Source of the DNA: Flavobacterium sp.
GTDB lineage: Bacteria > Bacteroidota > Bacteroidia > Flavobacteriales > Flavobacteriaceae
Direction of reading: 5' to 3'
Assembly (NCBI GenBank): GCA_030153045.1
Contig: JASLID010000020.1
Location: forward strand, 27,969 to 91,968
Length of the DNA stretch: 64,000 nucleotides
Made by a program: the position numbers and the translations under genes. The notes under the pieces are model-generated. The model was not told the origin of the DNA, did no database searches, and worked only from the letters and a program-made list of their open reading frames with translations. Shown in pieces: positions 8,093 to 15,730 of the stretch. Within the stretch, counting starts at the first letter, position 1; each line of letters opens with the position of its first letter.

Positions 8093-8761
8093 TTATTTTG
8101 ACGAACTCGTCATCATAAAATCTTTTAGATAAAAAGGTTCAAAGTAAGCGACATCAACAGTGTCGCTTTTTTTATACTTTTCAAACGCAATTTGACTCAT
8201 TTCGTTAGCTGATGGAAATATAACTTCATCGTGAAAAACAAATTTTTCATTGGTTAAAACCAATTTGCATTTATCAGCGCCATCTCCAATTAAATGAATG
8301 GTTTCCTGAATATCCAGAAAAGAAGTTGAATCGATAATTTCCGATTTTATTTCTCTTATTTTTTCGTGATTTGAATTAAAAATCGCTGTAAAACATTCCA
8401 TTCTACGCGCGTCAAGCATAGAAACAATTAGGCCTTCTTGAATAGCTAATTTTTGAGCTAACGACTGTAAAGTATCAATCGCAATCAAGGGAATATTTAA
8501 CGAATAACACAATCCTTTTGCTGCCGAAACCCCTATACGCAATCCGGTGTAAGAACCCGGACCTTGACTTACTGCAATGGCAGATAAATTTTTGAAATCA
8601 ATTTTCGCTTCTTTCAAAATACCTTCTATAAAAACATGCAATTTTTCGGCATGCGAATAGCCAGCTTCTGCAATTTCTTTGCACAAAATAGTTTCTCCGT
8701 TTAGCGACAAAGCTACAGAACAGTTTTTAGTAGCCGTTTCTATTGATAAAATATAAGTCAT
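8093..8761 (-). CDS. tsaB: tRNA threonylcarbamoyladenosine biosynthesis protein TsaB
   Basis: TsaB is the Kae1-like partner that activates TsaD in making t6A37 of ANN-decoding tRNAs. The 222-residue protein begins MTYILSIETATKNCSVAL, the ASKHA-fold phosphate-1 strand. It has the family motif SQGPGSYTGLRIGVSAAKGL and the RRMECF segment; there is no TsaD-type metal site, which separates it from tsaD. I placed the start at 8761: upstream in-frame codons would add 20 residues not found in the family and would overlap the -7 box at 8782-8789. It is convergent and abutting with the LEA-like gene. Confidence 0.93.
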   Translation of the reverse strand: MTYILSIETATKNCSVALSLNGETILCKEIAEAGYSHAEKLHVFIEGILKEAKIDFKNLSAIAVSQGPGSYTGLRIGVSAAKGLCYSLNIPLIAIDTLQSLAQKLAIQEGLIVSMLDARRMECFTAIFNSNHEKIREIKSEIIDSTSFLDIQETIHLIGDGADKCKLVLTNEKFVFHDEVIFPSANEMSQIAFEKYKKSDTVDVAYFEPFYLKDFMMTSSSK

Positions 8762-8781
8762 TTTGAAAATGTTTCGAATGG

Positions 8782-8789
8782 CAAAGGTA
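8782..8789 (-). promoter_or_regulatory. -7 promoter element for tsaB
   Basis: On the minus strand this reads TACCTTTG, a perfect TAnnTTTG, 20 nt before the tsaB ATG. Confidence 0.5.
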
Positions 8790-8811
8790 CAAAGTAGAAT
8801 GTTATAAAAGA

Positions 8812-8845
8812 AAAAGCTCAAAACTATAAATAGATTTGAGCTTTT
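8812..8845 (-). terminator. Terminator of the TolC/HlyD efflux unit
   Basis: Perfect 11-bp stem AAAAGCTCAAA / TTTGAGCTTTT with a 12-nt loop; on the minus strand it runs into TTTTTCTTTT. It separates the efflux genes from tsaB. Confidence 0.8.
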
Positions 8846-8871
8846 CGACCAATCAACTAAAAATTTAAATT

Positions 8872-10209
8872 TTAACTTTCTTTTTCTTCGTTAGCTTTTT
8901 TCTTTTCGGCCGCTTTTTCTTCTTTCGATTTTATATATACTTTATCATCTGGATTCAATTCTTTAGTCACTACTGTATAAGGACCTGTAACAATCGTTTC
9001 TCCTTTTTTCAATCCTGAAGTAACTTCAATGTAAGTATCGTCTTGTATGCCGGTTGTAATAATTCTAAGTTTTACTTTGTCCCCTGATTTTACAAAAACA
9101 CATTCGTAACGCTTTTCATTTTTTACTTCTGGCATTTCCTCTGCTCCATCTTCACCTTCCTCTTCGGCTACATAGATTTTACGAGCTGCAGTAGTATCTG
9201 TACGCATCACAACAGCACTAATAGGCGCGGTAATAACATTCTCTTTACGGGTAGTAATAATATCGACAGTCGCTGTCATTCCTGGACGGAATGGCGAAAA
9301 ATTAGACGCTTTCCCAACCATTAAATCAGCATACGACTCTTTCAAAATTCTAACTTTCACTTTAAAATTTGTCACCTGATCAGCCGAAAGTGCTGTACTT
9401 GCCGAATTAGAAATACTAGTCACAATTCCTGTGAATTCTTTCTTCAAATAAGCATCCACTTCTACTTTAGCCGAATCGCCAATTTCAATTTTTACAATAT
9501 CATTTTCATTAACATCGACTTCCACTTCCATGTTATTTAAATTAGCCACACGCATCATTTCGGTACCTGTCATTTGTTGGGTTCCTAAAACACGTTCACC
9601 TAATTCTACATCTAATTTTGAAATCGTTCCATCAACTGGCGCATAAATAGCGGTTTTTCCTAAATTTTCTCTAGATTCATTTACAGTTGCCGATGCACTT
9701 TGCACATTATAGTAAGCTGCTTGTTTTGCTGCTTGAGCTCCTTCAAAAGCAGCTACAGATTTATCCCATTCTGCTCTCGAAATGATTCCTTTGTCGAATA
9801 ATTTTTTGCTTCGGTCATAACTCGCTTTGGCTTCCTTAAATTGCGCATCTGCTTGACTTAAACCGGCTCTTGTATTAGACAACCCGGCTTGAGAACGATT
9901 TAATCCTGAGGTATATAATTCAGGGTTAACTCGGACTAATAGTTGCCCTTTTTTTACTGTTTGGCCTTCTTTAACAGGCAAAGCAATGATTTCCCCTGAA
10001 ACTTCAGAAGATATTTTAACTTCAATTTCCGGTTGAATTTTTCCAGTAGCCGAAACGGTTTCTACAATAGTTCTTTGTTCAACTTTTGCAATTTCAACTT
10101 CTTTCCCTTCGTTTTTGCCTCCAATAACGCCAGCTTTTCGTAATGAAACTGCTAAAATAATTAACACTATTGTTCCACCTATTAGTAAATATTTTGTTCT
10201 ACTTGTCAT
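8872..10209 (-). CDS. HlyD/RND-type periplasmic adaptor of an efflux pump
   Basis: A membrane fusion protein that bridges an inner membrane transporter and a TolC duct. In 445 residues: one N-terminal membrane anchor (about 5-25), a biotinyl-lipoyl-like half (VSGEIIALPVKEGQTVKKGQLL), and a long alpha-hairpin rich in Ala, Gln and Ser (about 85-165). The second lipoyl half follows (IYAPVDGTISKLDVELGE), then beta-barrel and membrane-proximal domains, and a Lys/Glu-rich tail. It starts 6 bp after the TolC-family gene. No ABC or RND pump gene follows; a terminator does. Confidence 0.9.
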   Translation of the reverse strand: MTSRTKYLLIGGTIVLIILAVSLRKAGVIGGKNEGKEVEIAKVEQRTIVETVSATGKIQPEIEVKISSEVSGEIIALPVKEGQTVKKGQLLVRVNPELYTSGLNRSQAGLSNTRAGLSQADAQFKEAKASYDRSKKLFDKGIISRAEWDKSVAAFEGAQAAKQAAYYNVQSASATVNESRENLGKTAIYAPVDGTISKLDVELGERVLGTQQMTGTEMMRVANLNNMEVEVDVNENDIVKIEIGDSAKVEVDAYLKKEFTGIVTSISNSASTALSADQVTNFKVKVRILKESYADLMVGKASNFSPFRPGMTATVDIITTRKENVITAPISAVVMRTDTTAARKIYVAEEEGEDGAEEMPEVKNEKRYECVFVKSGDKVKLRIITTGIQDDTYIEVTSGLKKGETIVTGPYTVVTKELNPDDKVYIKSKEEKAAEKKKANEEKES

Positions 10210-10215
10210 GATAAC

Positions 10216-11595
10216 TTATTGTTTTTGAATAATTGGAATTCCGAAATAAAATTCTAATATCTTTGTTCTGAATATATAATCATATTTTGTTCTTAATACT
10301 TCCGATTGGGCGTTTACAAACATGGTTTGCGCCTGATTGTAATCGAAAACATTCATCAATCCTACTTCATATCTTTCTTTGGCATAATTTAATGCGTTTT
10401 GACGTGCTTCAAATGTTGTCACGGCTGCTTCGTGTGATTTTTGAGCGCCTTTTGTATCGGTATAAGCGGTAAAAACTGTTCTTTCTAAATCTAGTTCTTG
10501 TTGTTCCAATGCAATTTTAGAACGTTCTAATGCAATTTTAGAACGGAATACATTATTTCTTGCCGAAAATCCGTTTAAAATTGGAACGTTAAGCGATAGT
10601 CCATAACTATGTCCTTTATTGTTGCTAAACTGATCGAAAACCGGTAATGGTTTTCCGATTCCAACTGGAAAACCATTTGAATCGAAAACAATTCTGTCAG
10701 AGTAAGATGCTCTGGTACTAAAACTATAGAAACCTTGCAAAGTAGGTTGATAAGCACCTCTTGAAATGCTCACATCTTTTTCGGCAATTTGAACATTGGT
10801 TTGTGCTATTTTCAAGTCGACTCTGGTTTCTTTGGCTTTATCTAAGATCACTTTCGGCTCTTGCAATAAAATGGCACTTTCTTGAGTGGTCACATCTGCT
10901 TCTACAATGTCAAATTCCTGAAAATTATCCAATTGTAACAATTGTGCTAAACTTAATTTCGAAATTAACAGTGCATTTTCAGCCACAATTAATCTTTGAT
11001 TGTCTGCTGCCACAGTAGCCTTTACATCCAGTAAATCACCACGTGGAATCATACCTGCTTCAACCAGTTCGTTTGTTCTTTCGTATTGCTTGTTATCGTA
11101 GCTTAATTGTTCGGTTTGTACTTTTAGATTTTCTTTGTTGAAAAGAATCTGCAAATAAGCATTCACCACATTAAGCGAAACATCCTCCTGTATTTTGGTC
11201 AATTGGTATTGCGAGGCAATTCGGGATAAGTTTGCTTTTCGGAATTGATTTTGATTTTGCAATCCTTTGTAAATATCAATTCCAGCATTTAATCCTGCTG
11301 AAGTAAACTGAGTCGTTTGATTTTCTAACAAACCTGTTGTGATATTTTGGTTCAAACCAATATTCCACGAATGCGATGCCTGAGCATTTATAGAAGGCAA
11401 AAATCTTCCAATAGCATCCTTTCTGGTGATATCAGCCAATTGCTTGTCTAATTCTGTTTGCTTTATCGAAATATTATTTTGAACGGCATGATTCACACAT
11501 TCTTCGAGCGTCCATTTCTTGGTTTGACCCAAAACGACCGACGCGTTTAAAAAGGCGAATAGCGTTAAAAAAGTGAGTTTTATATTTTGTGTCAT
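10216..11595 (-). CDS. TolC family outer membrane efflux protein
   Basis: An outer membrane channel of 459 residues: signal peptide ending about VLGQ (residue 24), then two outer-membrane-efflux repeats of long helices and strands (TKKWTLEECVNHAVQNN start; second half from about residue 230). The family motif of a helix ending in YEVGLMNVFDYNQAQ is visible near the C-terminus. It is the first gene of the two-gene efflux unit with the HlyD-type adaptor. It would form the exit duct for whatever inner membrane pump the adaptor recruits. Confidence 0.92.
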   Translation of the reverse strand: MTQNIKLTFLTLFAFLNASVVLGQTKKWTLEECVNHAVQNNISIKQTELDKQLADITRKDAIGRFLPSINAQASHSWNIGLNQNITTGLLENQTTQFTSAGLNAGIDIYKGLQNQNQFRKANLSRIASQYQLTKIQEDVSLNVVNAYLQILFNKENLKVQTEQLSYDNKQYERTNELVEAGMIPRGDLLDVKATVAADNQRLIVAENALLISKLSLAQLLQLDNFQEFDIVEADVTTQESAILLQEPKVILDKAKETRVDLKIAQTNVQIAEKDVSISRGAYQPTLQGFYSFSTRASYSDRIVFDSNGFPVGIGKPLPVFDQFSNNKGHSYGLSLNVPILNGFSARNNVFRSKIALERSKIALEQQELDLERTVFTAYTDTKGAQKSHEAAVTTFEARQNALNYAKERYEVGLMNVFDYNQAQTMFVNAQSEVLRTKYDYIFRTKILEFYFGIPIIQKQ

Positions 11596-11688
11596 TTTAT
11601 ATTTTAGAAAAGTTTTACTGACTTGTCTTACAAATTTAATTTATTTCTCAATAAGACTCCTACTTTTATAATTTGTTACAAAATGAAG

Positions 11689-11720
11689 TTGATAATTTTT
11701 ATAAAATAATTTTACATTTG
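11689..11720 (+). promoter_or_regulatory. Promoter of DUF4403 lipoprotein gene
   Basis: TTG at 11689-11691, 21 bp, then TACATTTG (11713-11720), a perfect -7 box. The ATG is at 11741, so the leader is only about 14 nt. Confidence 0.6.
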
Positions 11721-11740
11721 TTCCATAACACGATTTTTAA

Positions 11741-13132
11741 ATGAAATACTTCATACAAGCATTTGGATTACTACTTATGGCTATTTTTACGAACTGCTCA
11801 TCAACTCAAAAAATTGAACTCATGAAGCCTGAGCCAGATGAAGCTTTACCTATTACCTACCCTGTAACTTCTTCATATATAAGTTTTCCTGTCAATTTAT
11901 CACTAAAAGATATAGAAACCCAAACCAACAAAGCATTAGGCGGTTTGATTTACGAGGACAATAACATTGAAGATGACGAAACTGAAATGAAAATATGGAA
12001 GAACGGATCTATTTTAATTTCGGAAGAAAACAACAAATTAAAGACAATTGTTCCGTTACGAATTTGGGCAAAAGTAAAATACGGTACTTCGGCTTTGGGA
12101 TTGAATTTATATGATATTCGAGAATTTAATTTGAACGGAAATATCACTTTGTTGAGTGATGTAAAAATGAATAACTGGAAAATTACGACTACCACACATT
12201 TAGAAGATATTGATTGGCAAGAAAGCCCAACGATTACCATTTCCGGAAAACAAATCGCTATTACTTATTTGATAAATCCTACTATTAGAATTTTTAGGTC
12301 TAAAATTGAAAAAATGATTGATGATTCGATGGGTAAAACCTTAGATTTTAAATCGAATATTTTAGAGATGATGCAAAAAGCAAGCGAGCCTTTTGAGATG
12401 AGTTCAACTTATCAAACCTGGCTAAAAGTAACTCCTCAAGAATTACACGCTACCGAAGCTACGTTACAAAAGAACGCAGTAAATATGACCGTAGGATTAA
12501 AATGTTTGATGGAATCTTATATTGGCCAGAAACCCAAACCAGTCTTTGATAAAACCAAAATCATACTCAAACCTATTGCCAATTTACCCGATAAAGTAGT
12601 AGCAAATATTGCGGCTGTTTCCACGTATCAAGATGCTTCGAGGGTAATGACTTCGAATTTTAAAGGAAAAGAATTTGGCGAAGGAAAACGAAAAGTGACG
12701 ATTCAAAATGTTGCCATTTGGCACAAAAGAGGCAAAATGATTATCGCTTTAGATATGATTGGCAGTTTAAACGGGAGAATTTATTTGTCTGGATTTCCGC
12801 AATACAATGCACAAACCAAAGAGTTGTTTTTCGATGATTTAGATTACGCTATGGAAACCAAAAGCAAGTTGATGAAATCCGCCAATTGGCTTTTCCAAGG
12901 GGTTATTTTGAATAAAATCAGACAAAGTTGTCGTTACTCGATTCAGCCAAATTTAGATGAAGGAAGAAAAAACATCACACACTATCTCAACAATTACTCT
13001 CCTATGCCAGGCGTTTTTGTAAATGGAAAATTAAATGATATTGTGTTTGATAAAGTACAGTTGACCAACAATGCCATTGTTGCCTTTTTAAACATCAACG
13101 GAAATGTGAGAGTGAATATTAATGGGATGTAG
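11741..13132 (+). CDS. DUF4403 family lipoprotein
   Basis: A 463-residue predicted lipoprotein: hydrophobic leader followed by a lipobox-like FTNCSS, with Cys19 as the likely lipidated residue. The rest resembles DUF4403, a Bacteroidota and Proteobacteria family of unknown role with a proposed lipid-binding TULIP-like fold (paired halves each holding long strands; motif FPVNLSLKDIETQTNKALGG near the start). I infer an envelope location only. Its 3' end overlaps the convergent 86-residue gene by 14 bp, with no terminator between them. Confidence 0.75.
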   Translation: MKYFIQAFGLLLMAIFTNCSSTQKIELMKPEPDEALPITYPVTSSYISFPVNLSLKDIETQTNKALGGLIYEDNNIEDDETEMKIWKNGSILISEENNKLKTIVPLRIWAKVKYGTSALGLNLYDIREFNLNGNITLLSDVKMNNWKITTTTHLEDIDWQESPTITISGKQIAITYLINPTIRIFRSKIEKMIDDSMGKTLDFKSNILEMMQKASEPFEMSSTYQTWLKVTPQELHATEATLQKNAVNMTVGLKCLMESYIGQKPKPVFDKTKIILKPIANLPDKVVANIAAVSTYQDASRVMTSNFKGKEFGEGKRKVTIQNVAIWHKRGKMIIALDMIGSLNGRIYLSGFPQYNAQTKELFFDDLDYAMETKSKLMKSANWLFQGVILNKIRQSCRYSIQPNLDEGRKNITHYLNNYSPMPGVFVNGKLNDIVFDKVQLTNNAIVAFLNINGNVRVNINGM

Positions 13133-13379
13133 CCTTCTTCTTATTGTACATTTTATAGACCACAAAACCAATTAGAGCTACTAGGATGTACGGAATAACC
13201 ATTAAGTACACAATACCATCGTTAACCGCTTCCGCTTGGCTTACATCGCCAGAACTTTCCAGTGAAGCACGACACATAGCACACTGTGCATTTGAAGCAA
13301 TAGGCAATAACAAGTAAGCAACAACTAAAATTGCTATTGAATTAAACTTTTTGCCTTTTGTCTTTGAATTACTGTACAT
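13119..13379 (-). CDS. Small CxxC membrane protein at end of cytochrome oxidase assembly operon
   Basis: An 86-residue protein with a hydrophobic leader (about 14-30), then CAMCRASLESSG right after the predicted cleavage site (SNAQ), and one C-terminal transmembrane helix (about 57-77) ending in YNKKK. The CxxC faces the periplasm in this topology, suggesting a metal-binding or thiol role. Its start overlaps the DUF420 gene by 11 bp, so it is translationally coupled to the SCO/DUF420 assembly genes. I do not know its name; a role in copper delivery or oxidase assembly is inferred from neighbours. Confidence 0.75.
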   Translation of the reverse strand: MYSNSKTKGKKFNSIAILVVAYLLLPIASNAQCAMCRASLESSGDVSQAEAVNDGIVYLMVIPYILVALIGFVVYKMYNKKKATSH

Positions 13380-13911
13380 AATATGGTGAAATCATCAAAT
13401 ACACAATCACTCCAGTAACAGCTACATACAACCAAATTGGAAAAGTTATTTTCGCTAATTTTTTATGTTTGTCAAAGCGTTGAGAAAGAGCACGAACATA
13501 CGTCACTAAAACCAAAGGAATAACAACAATAGATAATACAATATGAGATATTAAAATTAGAAAGTAAACCAATTTCATGATTCCTTCTCCACCATATTTA
13601 GTTGCTTCTGCTGTCATATGATACGCTACGTACATTCCTAAAAACGCAACCGATAACGCAATAGCCGTTTTCATTAAATTTTCATGCAACTTTCTTTTCC
13701 CATTTTTAATAGAAATCACTGCCCAAACTAAAACAACAGCTGTAATACCATTGATTGTAGCATAAATAGGCGGTAAAAAGCTTAATGGTTTTACATCGAA
13801 ACCAAAATCTTTCAATTTTACTTTAAACAACAACGCCACCACAAGTGGAATTGCAACAGACAATATCGTTATCCAAACATTGTATTTTTTCTCTGAAATA
13901 TTATTTTCCAT
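13369..13911 (-). CDS. DUF420 family membrane protein (CtaM-like)
   Basis: A 180-residue protein with about five transmembrane helices and conserved membrane-border histidines (KLHENLMKTA, YVAYHMTAEATKYGG, LILISHIVLS). This fits DUF420; Gram-positive relatives (CtaM/YozB) help mature heme-copper oxidases. It lies 1 bp after the SCO gene and overlaps the next gene by 11 bp. Placement in a cytochrome oxidase cluster supports an assembly role. Confidence 0.85.
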   Translation of the reverse strand: MENNISEKKYNVWITILSVAIPLVVALLFKVKLKDFGFDVKPLSFLPPIYATINGITAVVLVWAVISIKNGKRKLHENLMKTAIALSVAFLGMYVAYHMTAEATKYGGEGIMKLVYFLILISHIVLSIVVIPLVLVTYVRALSQRFDKHKKLAKITFPIWLYVAVTGVIVYLMISPYYVQ

Positions 13912-13912
13912 T

Positions 13913-14596
13913 TTATTCTGCTAATAATTTTGATATGTCTTGTTTAATTTGTCTTACTCCATCGTCCTTCAACCCGTCGTAATACACGATTGGATTTCCA
14001 AATTCATCTTTTCGGCAACGAATATTTCCTTTTTTGTCAATCAAAGCAAAAAGTCCTGAATGCTCAAAACCTCCATTCACTTTACTGTTTTGCCCAACGT
14101 ACAAATTAAACCCTTTATTGGCAATGTTGTAAATGGTGTTTTTATCACCCGTTAAAAAGTGCCAATTCATTCCTTTTGCACCAATAGTTTCGGCATGCTT
14201 TTTTAAAGCTTCTGGAGTATCATTTTCTGGATTGATAGTAATAGATGCAATTCCGAAATTGACATTAGAAGCAAAACTTTGTTGTACAAATTTCATGTTT
14301 TTATTCATAATTGGGCAAATCGTTGGGCAGGTAGAAAAGAAAAATTCTACTACGTATACTTTGCCTTTATAATCATCATTTGAAATTGTTTTGCCTTCCT
14401 GATTGGTCAAATTAAACTCAGGCGCTTTCCCAATGGTCAACAAATTGCTTTTGGTTGAACCATCGTCTTCAATTTTATTCAATCGGTCGCCTTTTACAAC
14501 GTCGTTGTTTTTTATTCTGTCGACAATTTTTGGAACAACTAAAATTCCGAAAACCAAAATGACAAAAGCCATTCCTATGTATGATTTATTTTTCAT
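13913..14596 (-). CDS. SCO family copper chaperone
   Basis: SCO proteins deliver copper to the CuA site of cytochrome oxidase or reduce its cysteines. In 227 residues: N-terminal membrane anchor (about 5-22), thioredoxin fold from about 55, the copper-binding STCPTICPIM motif (CxxxC), and the third ligand histidine in FEHSGLFALID. All key residues are present. It is the second gene of a four-gene operon (cysteine-less paralog, SCO, DUF420, CxxC protein), 2 bp after the first. Confidence 0.93.
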   Translation of the reverse strand: MKNKSYIGMAFVILVFGILVVPKIVDRIKNNDVVKGDRLNKIEDDGSTKSNLLTIGKAPEFNLTNQEGKTISNDDYKGKVYVVEFFFSTCPTICPIMNKNMKFVQQSFASNVNFGIASITINPENDTPEALKKHAETIGAKGMNWHFLTGDKNTIYNIANKGFNLYVGQNSKVNGGFEHSGLFALIDKKGNIRCRKDEFGNPIVYYDGLKDDGVRQIKQDISKLLAE

Positions 14597-14598
14597 CT

Positions 14599-15273
14599 TT
14601 ATTTCTTTTCGTGTAAACGGAAATCTTTTTTGTTGTTATTTCTTTTCAAAGCCAAACGATATTCACGAAGCATAATTTTCACATCATCTGACATGTCATT
14701 ATGTAAATCGGCTGCAGAAATAGTATTGAAGCTTTCTTTGTATTCATCCTTACCCGCTTTGTTTTTTCCTTTACGCCCACGGTGATTTTTATCTTTATCA
14801 ATAATAATCACTTCCGATGTACTTAAATTAGCATCTAATTTTCCTTGTAGTTTATACGAATCATAATACGCTTGAATTTCATTAGGCTTTGCAAAGACAA
14901 ATTTCCAAGCCGACATGTTTTCAGTGAATCCAGCTAATTTTTCAACCAGCACTTTTACATCGTTTTGCATTCCGTCTTGAACAATCATCACAATTTGAAA
15001 ATCTTTAAACCCAACATATTTGTCGTAAATTTTTTGGTTCAAATTGAAAATATTTCCTTGATTCTTTTTAATATCATTTCCTAAAAACCCTAAAACCGTA
15101 ATTTTATTTGCAAGCTGAACCGGTTTATTGTCTAAACTTGACCATTGGGGCAATTCTAGATTGTTTTTTGAAATAGTAGGCAGAAAAAGTGAATTGTGTG
15201 TTGCTGAGGCAAAAATTAAATAAATAAGAATTGGCAGAGCAAGAAGTAAGATTAAAACTAATTTATTCTTCAT
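14599..15273 (-). CDS. SCO-like thioredoxin-fold protein lacking all cysteines
   Basis: A 224-residue protein with an N-terminal membrane anchor and a region that follows the SCO/thioredoxin layout: VLGFLGNDIKKNQGN in place of the CxxxC strand, FQIVMIVQDGMQNDV for the next strand, AWKFVFAKPNEIQAYYDSY parallel to the SCO segment WHFLTGDKNTIYN, and EVIIIDKDKNHRGRKGK for the final strand. There is no cysteine anywhere. It precedes the true SCO gene by 2 bp and has its own -7 box. Likely a structural or regulatory partner in oxidase assembly; this is inference. Confidence 0.7.
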   Translation of the reverse strand: MKNKLVLILLLALPILIYLIFASATHNSLFLPTISKNNLELPQWSSLDNKPVQLANKITVLGFLGNDIKKNQGNIFNLNQKIYDKYVGFKDFQIVMIVQDGMQNDVKVLVEKLAGFTENMSAWKFVFAKPNEIQAYYDSYKLQGKLDANLSTSEVIIIDKDKNHRGRKGKNKAGKDEYKESFNTISAADLHNDMSDDVKIMLREYRLALKRNNNKKDFRLHEKK

Positions 15274-15296
15274 AAGAATGAAAGATTATTTGAGTA

Positions 15297-15304
15297 CAAA
15301 AATA
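15297..15304 (-). promoter_or_regulatory. -7 promoter element of SCO operon
   Basis: Reads TATTTTTG on the minus strand, a perfect TAnnTTTG, directly after the T-tract of the subunit IV terminator. Start of transcription would be near 15290, 17 nt before the ATG at 15273. Confidence 0.5.
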
Positions 15305-15328
15305 AAAAAATCCCGATAGATCGGGATT
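15305..15328 (-). terminator. Terminator after cytochrome oxidase subunit IV
   Basis: Stem AATCCCGA / TCGGGATT with a 4-nt loop, then a run of T on the minus strand. It ends the cyoE-cox3-cox3-cox4 transcript. Confidence 0.85.
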
Positions 15329-15348
15329 CTTTTTGAATTAATATGTTG

Positions 15349-15705
15349 TTAAAAATTCCATTTAATAGTAGAATTCTTAAACACTTCAAATATATAATCA
15401 GCTTCTACAAGCAGAATGAATACTAAATATAAGATTAAGAAAACCAATGGCCCAACAATCGACCATCTTAAAGATGCTTTTTCACCTTCTAAGTGCATGA
15501 AAGCCCACATGATTCCGTATGCTTTTGCTACTGTTAAAATAATGAAAATCCAGTTAAGCAAATTCATTCCTAATAAATTTGTGAAATGCAAACTATGAGG
15601 TTTTTCAATACCTAATGCAACTTCAACTATAGTGATTAGAGATAGTATTCCGAAAACTTTCCAGATTCTACCTACATTTGATTCGTGCGCGTGATCGTGT
15701 GACAT
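15349..15705 (-). CDS. Cytochrome c oxidase subunit IV family protein
   Basis: A small 118-residue subunit with three transmembrane helices and a histidine-rich N-terminus (MSHDHAHESNVG). The middle helix pair (LNWIFIILTVAKAYGIMWAFMHL) is typical of prokaryotic COX4 proteins, which stabilise the heme-copper oxidase. It lies 25 bp after a subunit III gene and is last in the operon. Subunits I and II are not in this window; in Flavobacteriia they usually sit with the alternative complex III genes. Confidence 0.88.
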   Translation of the reverse strand: MSHDHAHESNVGRIWKVFGILSLITIVEVALGIEKPHSLHFTNLLGMNLLNWIFIILTVAKAYGIMWAFMHLEGEKASLRWSIVGPLVFLILYLVFILLVEADYIFEVFKNSTIKWNF

Positions 15706-15730
15706 GATAGCTTTTTTTTGAATTAAAAAA

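Noticed and set aside
10500..10545. Short direct repeat in the TolC-family gene
   Set aside because: It encodes a doubled SKIALE helix segment within a coiled coil; normal for the family.
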